The position numbers and the translations under genes were made by a program. From Acidobacteriota bacterium (GTDB lineage: Bacteria > Acidobacteriota > UBA6911), in NCBI GenBank assembly GCA_031254095.1, contig JAIRVC010000332.1:1-13068 (forward strand): a DNA stretch of 13,068 nt, read 5' to 3'. Each line of letters starts with the position of its first letter. The stretch's first letter is position 1. The notes under the pieces were generated by a model. That model saw only the letters and a list, made by a program, of their open reading frames with translations, searched no databases and was not told the DNA's origin. Shown here piece after piece: positions 7,401-13,068 of the stretch.

Positions 7401-8231
7401 ATGTTGAAAAAGGTTCTGTTTGCGACGCTCGCCCTGAGCGTCATGTGTTGTCTGATTTCGTGCGGGGCAAAGGAAGAAGTTGAAGAGGTTGAGGATGCAG
7501 GATGGGAAGAGCCGGTTTTGAACGAGGTTACCCCGGGCGAAATGGTGCTTATACCCGCTGGCGAGTTTATTATGGGTTCGAACAATAAATCGAACGAGGA
7601 TGCAAATGCGTTTCCCGAACACAAGGTGAATCTTCCCGCTTTCTGGATTGACAAGTATGAAGTCACCAACGAAGAATTTATGAATTTTTCGATAGAAAAA
7701 GGATATACGGGAGAAGGCGCGGCAAAAGGATCCGACTGGCGGATCTTCGCTACGATAGAGCGGCTGAACGTTCCCGTCGTCTATATAACATGGAAAGACG
7801 CCGAGGAATATTGCAAGTCAAAGGGAAAACGGCTTCCAACTGAACAGGAATGGGAATACGCGGCCCGCGGCCCGAACGGAAACAAGTATCCGTGGGGAAA
7901 TGAGTGGGAAGCCGGCCGCGCCAACACCAACGAAGCCGGCCGCGATGCTATGGATATCGGACGTTTTGACGACGTAAGCCCCTTCGGCGTTCATGACATG
8001 CTGGGTAATGTCCAGGAATGGACAAGCTCCTGGTACAAATCCTATCCAAAAGGCGTGGCGGATTCCAAATTCGGCGAGACGCTGCGCGTAGTCCGCGGGC
8101 TTTCACCAACCTATCGAGGCAAAGCCGGAAGCCTGTGGCTTCGTTTCGCGCAACCGCCGTCTTCGCTGTTTAATTTCGGCTGTCGTTGCGCCAAAGACGC
8201 CACGCCCGAAGACATAGCGAAAAATCAGTAA
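7401..8231 (+). CDS. SUMF/FGE-domain lipoprotein
   Basis: This is a 276-residue exported lipoprotein with a formylglycine-generating-enzyme-like (SUMF1/FGE-sulfatase, C-type-lectin-fold) domain. The signal peptide runs MLKKVLF, a hydrophobic core, then lipobox LISC with Cys21 as the lipidated residue. An acidic linker (about 24-46) follows. The domain (about 47-265) shows the family signatures: MVLIPAGEFIMGS, DKYEVTNEEF, a KRLPTEQEWEYAARG block, YPWGNEW, DMLGNVQEW, and a closing FGCRCAKD. The cysteine pair that sulfatase-modifying FGE enzymes use is not seen at its usual place, and the normal GGSW after RVVRG is GLSP here. It is therefore more likely a binding or scaffold domain than a formylglycine generator. 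AGGAGAAGG before ATG 7401 and the signal peptide fix the start; an in-frame ATG at 7323 overlapping the regulator stop would put 26 basic residues before the signal. It lies 74 bases after the regulator and is probably cotranscribed. Confidence 0.85.
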   Translation: MLKKVLFATLALSVMCCLISCGAKEEVEEVEDAGWEEPVLNEVTPGEMVLIPAGEFIMGSNNKSNEDANAFPEHKVNLPAFWIDKYEVTNEEFMNFSIEKGYTGEGAAKGSDWRIFATIERLNVPVVYITWKDAEEYCKSKGKRLPTEQEWEYAARGPNGNKYPWGNEWEAGRANTNEAGRDAMDIGRFDDVSPFGVHDMLGNVQEWTSSWYKSYPKGVADSKFGETLRVVRGLSPTYRGKAGSLWLRFAQPPSSLFNFGCRCAKDATPEDIAKNQ

Positions 8232-8249
8232 TCCTTTTAGTGGTAAGTA

Positions 8250-8279
8250 ATCAGTGGTCAGAAAAATCTGACCACTGAT
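8250..8279. terminator. 13-bp perfect hairpin between convergent genes
   Basis: ATCAGTGGTCAGA (8250-8262), an AAAA loop and TCTGACCACTGAT (8267-8279) form a perfect stem between two convergent genes. This is the usual place for a bidirectional terminator. No T tract follows on either strand. A near-copy of its left arm (TTAGTGGTAAG) sits just upstream at 8237-8247, which hints that it may be part of a dispersed repeat. Confidence 0.55.
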
Positions 8280-8298
8280 CACCGCGAGGCGGCTTGGC

Positions 8299-9966
8299 TT
8301 AACTCTCGCCCATCAGTTCGTTGACATGGAGTATGAAATTGGCGGCGGTGCCGGCAACGCCGGGATAATGCGGCGTCTTGTACATAGGCTGGTTCAGTTC
8401 AGGATGTACCGACGCAAAGGCGCGAATCTGTTCAAGCGTTTTTCCGGTACTCGCGAGCGTGGTTTGAAATTCCGCCTTGGCTTTGGCTTTGGCCTCGCCA
8501 AGCGCCATCTGTACGCGGCTGTGAGCATTGACCTCTCCCTCGCCTGAAGTTTCGATCGGTAGATAGATTATGTCTTTATGCCTGCCAATAACCGCCGACT
8601 GCACGCCGTCGGACTGCGAGGACGGGAGGCAGCCGAAAGGTTTCAACCCAAGCACCATGTGGGTAAGCTTTCGGGAGTGGTAATAAATATTTTTCCCAAC
8701 CTCAAGATAACCTTCGCCGCCGCGCGCCAGAGGCTTGAAAAACGGCTGGGCAAGCTCCGCAAGCTCTTCCTGCGGAACCAGCGTGTGCGCGATTCCGCCC
8801 ATCTCCTTGACTATACGGTGATAAAGCCGGGTGTAAAACCATTCGCCGAATGACAGCATCAGGCGTTTTTTCTGGAAAGCAATCTCGTTGCGAAACTTCT
8901 GTCCGAAAGCCAACCGGCCGGGCTCCTCGCAGTTCGCGTTCATGCCCCGCTTTGGATAAAGTTGCATCCTCGCGTGCGCCATAAGGTAGGTAAGCCATGT
9001 GCCGATAGCCTCCGGCTGCACATGAGCTCCCTCCTTTTCCAGAAATTCAAACATCTTGTAGTTTCCGCCGCTCTCCGTGGTCTGCGCCCAGAATTCACCG
9101 ACAATCTTGACCACAGGCTTGAGTTTGGTTCTGTCTATGGCGATACCGTCTACGCGTTTGCGGCAGCGTGCCAGCGCGTCTCTAAATTCCTTTCCTTTGA
9201 GATGTGTGTGCATCTTGAAAAAAACGCTGCCGATAAGGCGCAGCTTGTCGCACCTGCGAACAATCGGCTTAAAAATCAGAGGAACGGCATCGACCAGCTC
9301 AGGCGCTTTATATTCCCGGAGATGATCGCAGAGATCTTTCATGCACTCTTCCATGACGCGGTTTGTTTCGCCGGGATTAATCTCATAGGCGCGGATGCCG
9401 TGAGTCAGATCGTTGAAAACGTCGCCGAGAAAAAGTGTTTTCAACATGCCGAGGGCGAAATCGATAGTATATTTCAGCCCTGGCGCGGAGACTTTCTGTT
9501 TTATGCCGTCATCCTGTTGAAAACGCAGCACCCGGAAACCGTCAAATCCGGCGTTTTGCAGAGCCATCCGGTATTCGGCCGCGTAGGTGCTGAAGCGGCA
9601 TGGGCCGCACGAACCGGCTGTAAAATAAAGATATCCGTCAACGATTTCCTGCCGCGACATTCCTGAGGCTTCCAGTTCGCGCAGATACTGAATCAGCGCG
9701 CCCGAGGTAAAATAAGCGGGACTGCACTGGCCATTGTTGCCGAACTCTTTTCCAAGTAAGAACGCTTCCTGATCCGGAACCGGAAGGAGTTCACATTTGT
9801 AACCGCTTCCCTGAAAAACCGCCTGTATGAAACGCTCATGTTTGCGCGTCAGACCGCCGACCAGAATCGTAACTTTGTCGCGTTCCTCGACGGTAAATGG
9901 CCGCTCGTCAGGACGCCGGTAATGTTGAAATTTCTTTTCCGTCGAAAACACAGCATCGGATGCCAT
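8299..9966 (-). CDS. Orphan Fe-S protein, 2-hydroxyacyl-CoA dehydratase/activase-related (DUF2229/COG3581 type)
   Basis: This 555-residue cytoplasmic protein resembles the DUF2229/COG3581 half of large CoA-substrate-specific enzyme activases, which are related to 2-hydroxyglutaryl-CoA dehydratase subunits. Probable cluster ligands are visible: Cys81 in NNGQCSPAY, Cys120 and Cys123 in AGSCGPCRFSTY, a Cys in NANCEEPGR, and the C-terminal signature PFGCLPSSQSDGVQSAV followed by LPIETSGEGEVN. The ASKHA ATPase activator domain (BcrAD/BadFG type) that usually accompanies this module is absent, both in the protein and in the window. The role is therefore open: possibly radical or low-potential electron chemistry on a CoA thioester, as in the family. 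AGGAAAG (9971-9977) supports the ATG. It follows lolD on the same strand after a 188-base gap that holds a structured hairpin, so it probably has its own control. Family assignment is good, substrate unknown. Confidence 0.8.
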   Translation of the reverse strand: MASDAVFSTEKKFQHYRRPDERPFTVEERDKVTILVGGLTRKHERFIQAVFQGSGYKCELLPVPDQEAFLLGKEFGNNGQCSPAYFTSGALIQYLRELEASGMSRQEIVDGYLYFTAGSCGPCRFSTYAAEYRMALQNAGFDGFRVLRFQQDDGIKQKVSAPGLKYTIDFALGMLKTLFLGDVFNDLTHGIRAYEINPGETNRVMEECMKDLCDHLREYKAPELVDAVPLIFKPIVRRCDKLRLIGSVFFKMHTHLKGKEFRDALARCRKRVDGIAIDRTKLKPVVKIVGEFWAQTTESGGNYKMFEFLEKEGAHVQPEAIGTWLTYLMAHARMQLYPKRGMNANCEEPGRLAFGQKFRNEIAFQKKRLMLSFGEWFYTRLYHRIVKEMGGIAHTLVPQEELAELAQPFFKPLARGGEGYLEVGKNIYYHSRKLTHMVLGLKPFGCLPSSQSDGVQSAVIGRHKDIIYLPIETSGEGEVNAHSRVQMALGEAKAKAKAEFQTTLASTGKTLEQIRAFASVHPELNQPMYKTPHYPGVAGTAANFILHVNELMGES

Positions 9967-10097
9967 CGAACTTTCCTGTCATAAATGTGCAATTGTCAAA
10001 ACGAGTTATTCTATCGCAATATTCGCAAAATGAACATAAGACGTTTCCGGTATTACAGGGCATCCGGCGAAAGCCTTAATCAGTGGGCGGCGCACGC

Positions 10098-10140
10098 ATT
10101 GTCTGAAGCCTCCGCGAAGCAATTCGCCCGCTTAGACAAT
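10098..10140. other. Long stem-loop between lolD and the activase-related gene
   Basis: ATTGTCT (10098-10104) pairs with AGACAAT (10134-10140), AAGC (10106-10109) with GCTT (10130-10133), and GCGAA (10114-10118) with TTCGC (10123-10127). These close a GCAA loop read on the plus strand, or TTGC read on the minus strand. One bulge and one internal loop interrupt the stem. It begins 15 bases after the lolD stop, with no T tract after it on the minus strand. It may terminate or stabilise the lysS-lolC-lolD mRNA, or be a dispersed repeat. Apart from this hairpin I see nothing clear in the 9967-10154 gap. Confidence 0.5.
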
Positions 10141-10154
10141 TAATCCGCGTTTCC

Positions 10155-10826
10155 TTAAACAAGCAGGCCGTTTTCAAGACGGAGAACGCGGGTGCAGCAA
10201 GCGGCAAGTTTTTCGCTGTGCGTGACGATGATTGACGTAAGTCCGTGTTTTTCGTGCATTGACCGGATGAGCGCCGCGACCGTTTCCCCGGTTCGCGGGT
10301 CGAGGTTGCCGGTCGGTTCGTCTGCAAGGAGAAGGCTCGGCCGGCCGGACAGAGCGCGGGCGAGCGCCGTTCTCTGCTGTTCGCCGCCGGACATTTCGCC
10401 CGGACGATGTTCCGCGCGACCAGAAAGGCCGGTTTCGTTCAGCAGTTCTTTAGCCGCCGCGGCGGCTTCATGCGGCGTGATTCCACGCAAAAGCAGCGGC
10501 ATCATGACGTTTTCAAGAGCCGAAAACTCCGGCAGTAAATGATGAAACTGGAAAAGAAAACCGATGGTTTTATTGCGGAAAGCGGCAAGCTCCGCGGCGC
10601 GGGATTTTGTAATTTCCCGCCCCAATATCATTATGGAACCCGCGTCCGGACTGTCCATGCCGCCGACAAGATGCAATAAAGTACTTTTTCCGGATCCGGA
10701 AACACCCGTGATTCCGATCATTTCTCCCGCGTCCGCTTCCAGCGAAAGACCGGACAGTATCTCCAGCCGCCCGCCGCCGGACGCGTAGCTTTTTTTCAGA
10801 TCGCGAATCTCAAGAAATCTATTCAT
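10155..10826 (-). CDS. lolD: Lipoprotein-releasing ABC transporter ATPase LolD
   Basis: This is the 223-residue ATP-binding subunit of the LolCDE complex, which extracts outer-membrane lipoproteins from the inner membrane and hands them to the chaperone LolA. All ABC motifs are intact: Walker A GVSGSGKST (41-49), Q-loop Gln93 in LFQFHHLLPEF, signature MSGGEQQR (145-152), Walker B LLLADEP (165-171) with D-loop GNLD, and H-loop His203 in VTHS. The FQFHHLLPEF stretch is typical of the LolD/MacB group. The ATG overlaps the end of the upstream lolC/E-type gene by 8 bases, so translation is probably coupled. MacB- or FtsE-type ATPases are the main alternatives; the LolC-like partner makes LolD the best call. 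Confidence 0.9.
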   Translation of the reverse strand: MNRFLEIRDLKKSYASGGGRLEILSGLSLEADAGEMIGITGVSGSGKSTLLHLVGGMDSPDAGSIMILGREITKSRAAELAAFRNKTIGFLFQFHHLLPEFSALENVMMPLLLRGITPHEAAAAAKELLNETGLSGRAEHRPGEMSGGEQQRTALARALSGRPSLLLADEPTGNLDPRTGETVAALIRSMHEKHGLTSIIVTHSEKLAACCTRVLRLENGLLV

Positions 10827-12147
10827 AACGCAGCGTCTCGACCGGATTCAGTTTTGCCGCGCCGCGGGACGGATAGATCGTGGCCAGATAGCTGATCAGA
10901 ATCGCCGTCGCGGAAATCAAAAGCACGTCGCTCGCGTGCACATGAAACGGAACATAGGGAATGCTGTAAACTTCCGCCTCAAGTTTGATGATCTGGTAGC
11001 GATTGAGAAACCAGCTTATGGAGACGCCCAGAATGTCGCCTATTACGGTTCCGGCGATTCCCAGAATCAGTCCCTGATACATAAAAACGCGCCTTATCGT
11101 CGCCGCCGTCGCTCCCATAGCCATAAACACAGCGATGGAACCCTGTTTTTCCAGAACCGTCATAATGAGCGTGGTCAGAATATTTAGCGAGGCTACAAAA
11201 ACTATGAGACCGATGGTAATGAAAAGAGCGATCTTCTCAAGCTTGAGCGCGGAAAAAAGCGGCCTGTTTAAATCTATCCATGTGGTGGCGGCAAAGTCAG
11301 GCCCGGCCTTTTCCCGCAGAGAATCGGCAACCTCCGCAGCCCGGTCAAGATTTTTGATATTAAATTGCAGAAGGAGCACGGAATTTTCCGGAAAGGAAAA
11401 AACACGCCGCGCGGTTTCAATGTTGACGTAAGCCCAGTTCGAGTCAATATCCCAGAGGCCGGATTCAAAAACGCCCGCGACGCGGACAGTTTTTTCCGAT
11501 ATGGTCATGCCGAGCGGCGTCAGCCTCCCCATCGGATTAAGAATTTTGATCGTATCGCCGGCGGCGACGCCGAGCGTCCGCGCCATTTCATTGCCAATCA
11601 GGATATTGTCGAGCGGAAGCGGCGCGTAATCATCATCGTATTCTTCTTCATAAGTTTGATAAATTTGCTCAATTTGCCCTGTTTGCGCGTCTTCCATAAG
11701 CGCGGGAACATACCGGGGCGGGGCGTCAAGCACGCGCGGATTTTCTTCGATAATGCGGGAGAAAAAATTGGAAACAGCGGCCTCCCGCTCCGGATACACG
11801 CCCTTTAGCGCCGCTCCCTGATTGGCGCGGGCGCTTGAAAGGATCACCTGTTTTAGAATTGCCGGAGCGCTTGCGGTAACACCTGGATTATCGGAGATTT
11901 TTTCAAGCAGAGCGTCGTGATCTACAATAGGCGTCGTATCCGCATGAAAAAGATTAACAGCCGGCGTAGCTCCCAGAATTTTGGCCTGCACGTCTTCCCT
12001 GAATCCGGTCGAGAGCGACAGCGCAACCACCAGCGCCATAACCCCGGCGGCAATACCGGCGACAGCGAGTATGGATATTACGGATACCATCGTCCGCTTG
12101 CGCTTTTCACGCAGATAGCGGAGCGCCACAAAAAGCTCAAGCTTCAT
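10819..12147 (-). CDS. lolC: Lipoprotein-releasing ABC transporter permease LolC/LolE
   Basis: This 442-residue inner-membrane permease of the LolC/E (FtsX-like, MacB-periplasmic) family works with LolD. The N-terminus [17 protein letters not shown] is typical of the family. A first membrane segment lies at about 20-45, a large periplasmic domain follows (about 50-310, with a very acidic stretch around [12 protein letters not shown]), and three more membrane segments come near 310-335, 355-380 and 400-422. The C-terminus [16 protein letters not shown] is the classical LolC/E ending. Only one permease gene is visible, so it probably acts as a homodimer (LolF-like), or the second gene lies elsewhere; LolC and LolE cannot be told apart here. 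Its ATG lies inside the last codons of lysS (11-base overlap), which marks an operon. Confidence 0.9.
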   Translation of the reverse strand: MKLELFVALRYLREKRKRTMVSVISILAVAGIAAGVMALVVALSLSTGFREDVQAKILGATPAVNLFHADTTPIVDHDALLEKISDNPGVTASAPAILKQVILSSARANQGAALKGVYPEREAAVSNFFSRIIEENPRVLDAPPRYVPALMEDAQTGQIEQIYQTYEEEYDDDYAPLPLDNILIGNEMARTLGVAAGDTIKILNPMGRLTPLGMTISEKTVRVAGVFESGLWDIDSNWAYVNIETARRVFSFPENSVLLLQFNIKNLDRAAEVADSLREKAGPDFAATTWIDLNRPLFSALKLEKIALFITIGLIVFVASLNILTTLIMTVLEKQGSIAVFMAMGATAATIRRVFMYQGLILGIAGTVIGDILGVSISWFLNRYQIIKLEAEVYSIPYVPFHVHASDVLLISATAILISYLATIYPSRGAAKLNPVETLRYE

Positions 12148-13068
12148 AAACGGCGGTTTCCGGGCGGAGCAGCGGGAACAGAATTACGTCGCGGATTGAC
12201 TGGGAATTTGTAAGCACCATCGTCAGCCGGTCGATGCCGATTCCCTCGCCCGCCGTCGGCGGCATTCCGTAGCCGAGCGCCCGTATGTAGTCGTGATCCA
12301 TGTCGTGCGCTTCCGCGTCGCCGCGGCCGCGCGCCGCGAGCTGTTCCTCAAAGCGGGCCTTTTGCTCGGCCGGATCGTTCAGCTCCGAGTATGCGTTGGC
12401 GATCTCCATGCCGCCGATGTACAGCTCGAACCGCTCCGCCGTTGACGGATCGTCAGCCTTCTTTTTGGAAAGCGGCGAGGTCTCCGCAGGATGATCGTAA
12501 ATAATCGTCGGCTGAATCAGATGATCTTCGGCCACTGTTTCAAAAATAATTGAAAGAATTTTTCCCGGCCCGTCCGCCGGATCAAATTTTGCATGAGTCA
12601 GTCCGGCAAGTTCCTTCAACCGGTCGAAAGAGACCAGATCGTCCGCCGTGATCGCCGGAAGCGAATCAGGCCAGAATTTTAAAACGGCTTCCTTCATGGT
12701 CAGCCGCCGCCAGTTGTCAAAATCAAGAATATGTTCGCCGTACGTAACCTGCCGGCTTCCCGTAACCGCTTCGGCTATCTTTGAAATCATCTCCTCGGAA
12801 AGATCCATCAGGTCTTTGTAGTCGCTGTACGCCTGATAAAACTCGATCATGGTAAATTCCGGATTGTGGCGCGTCGAGACGCCTTCGTTGCGGAATATGC
12901 GGCCGATTTCGTAAACGCGGGGAATTCCACCCACGATCAGCCGTTTTAGATAAAGTTCGAGCGCGATGCGCATGTAAAGACCTATGTCCAGCGCGTTGTG
13001 CCGCGTGGTGAAGGGCCGGGCCAGCGCGCCGCCGGCAACAGCCTGCAAAACCGGCGTTTCCACTTCAA
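12137..13068 (-). CDS. lysS: Lysyl-tRNA synthetase, class II, partial
   Basis: This is the C-terminal part (about 310 residues) of lysyl-tRNA synthetase, which charges tRNA-Lys with lysine. The coding frame runs off the right end of the window. The GTG at 13063 is an internal valine (E-VETPVLQ) and not a start. Class II features are present: the motif 1-side [18 protein letters not shown] region, motif 2 [26 protein letters not shown] block (FRNEG...PEFTMIE), and motif 3 [13 protein letters not shown], with a [11 protein letters not shown] end typical of LysRS. The missing part should be the N-terminal anticodon-binding OB domain and the start of the catalytic core, roughly 190 residues by family length. 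It is the first visible gene of the lysS-lolC-lolD block. Confidence 0.93.
   Translation of the reverse strand, partial: EVETPVLQAVAGGALARPFTTRHNALDIGLYMRIALELYLKRLIVGGIPRVYEIGRIFRNEGVSTRHNPEFTMIEFYQAYSDYKDLMDLSEEMISKIAEAVTGSRQVTYGEHILDFDNWRRLTMKEAVLKFWPDSLPAITADDLVSFDRLKELAGLTHAKFDPADGPGKILSIIFETVAEDHLIQPTIIYDHPAETSPLSKKKADDPSTAERFELYIGGMEIANAYSELNDPAEQKARFEEQLAARGRGDAEAHDMDHDYIRALGYGMPPTAGEGIGIDRLTMVLTNSQSIRDVILFPLLRPETAVYEA

Noticed and set aside
8040..8220. Possible variable region of a diversity-generating retroelement, since the protein has an FGE-like fold
   Set aside because: No reverse transcriptase or template repeat is seen, and the C-terminal codons are not rich in AAY or other adenine-rich codons.
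8962..9666. 234-codon plus-strand frame opposite the activase-related gene
   Set aside because: It is the complement of a well-supported gene with conserved Cys motifs and has no recognisable domain.

Overview
The window suggests a Gram-negative, probably anaerobic bacterium. It encodes two Lol lipoprotein-export components and a lipobox lipoprotein (so an outer membrane), a sigma-54 activator domain (so RpoN), and a Fe-S protein of the 2-hydroxyacyl-CoA dehydratase/activase superfamily, which is mostly found in anaerobes. The HU protein with a lysine tail and the huge kinase-like/sigma-54 fusion would fit the PVC group (Lentisphaerae/Verrucomicrobia-like) or a deltaproteobacterium, but the phylum cannot be fixed from this sequence alone.

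Layout. (1) 1-824 looks like the right edge of a decayed integrated element. A phage-type replication gene on the minus strand is interrupted by an in-frame stop and has a replaced 3' end. The edge is marked by the 3' half of a tRNA-Thr(CGT) gene without its 5' half, the usual footprint of integration into a tRNA. (2) 1069-1377 encodes an HU-family DNA-binding protein, preceded by a perfect inverted repeat and followed by a hairpin. (3) 1378-1881 has no clear protein gene. It holds two hairpins, a 17-codon minus-strand micro-ORF with a perfect Shine-Dalgarno, and a good sigma-70-type promoter for the next gene. (4) 1882-7326 encodes a giant (about 1814 aa) regulator: pseudokinase-like domain, STAND/AAA_16 ATPase, long TPR-like helical region, GAF, sigma-54 AAA+ with GAFTGA, and a C-terminal extension. 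(5) 7401-8231, on the same strand, encodes a lipoprotein with a formylglycine-generating-enzyme-like (SUMF/FGE) domain. (6) A 13-bp perfect hairpin separates this from the convergent minus-strand genes. (7) 8299-9966 encodes an orphan DUF2229/COG3581-type Fe-S protein. (8) 10155-13068 is a tightly overlapping minus-strand block lysS(partial)-lolC/E-lolD.

How the genes may work together. lysS-lolC-lolD is a housekeeping operon with overlapping ends. The regulator and the SUMF lipoprotein are separated by 74 bases and are probably cotranscribed. They could form a cell-envelope sensing or output module controlled through sigma-54, but this is inference. The most noteworthy candidate for a little-described system is the giant regulator: its kinase-like domain has lost the catalytic Asp and Lys, and its sigma-54 motor keeps GAFTGA but has Cys at one of the two usual arginine-finger positions.
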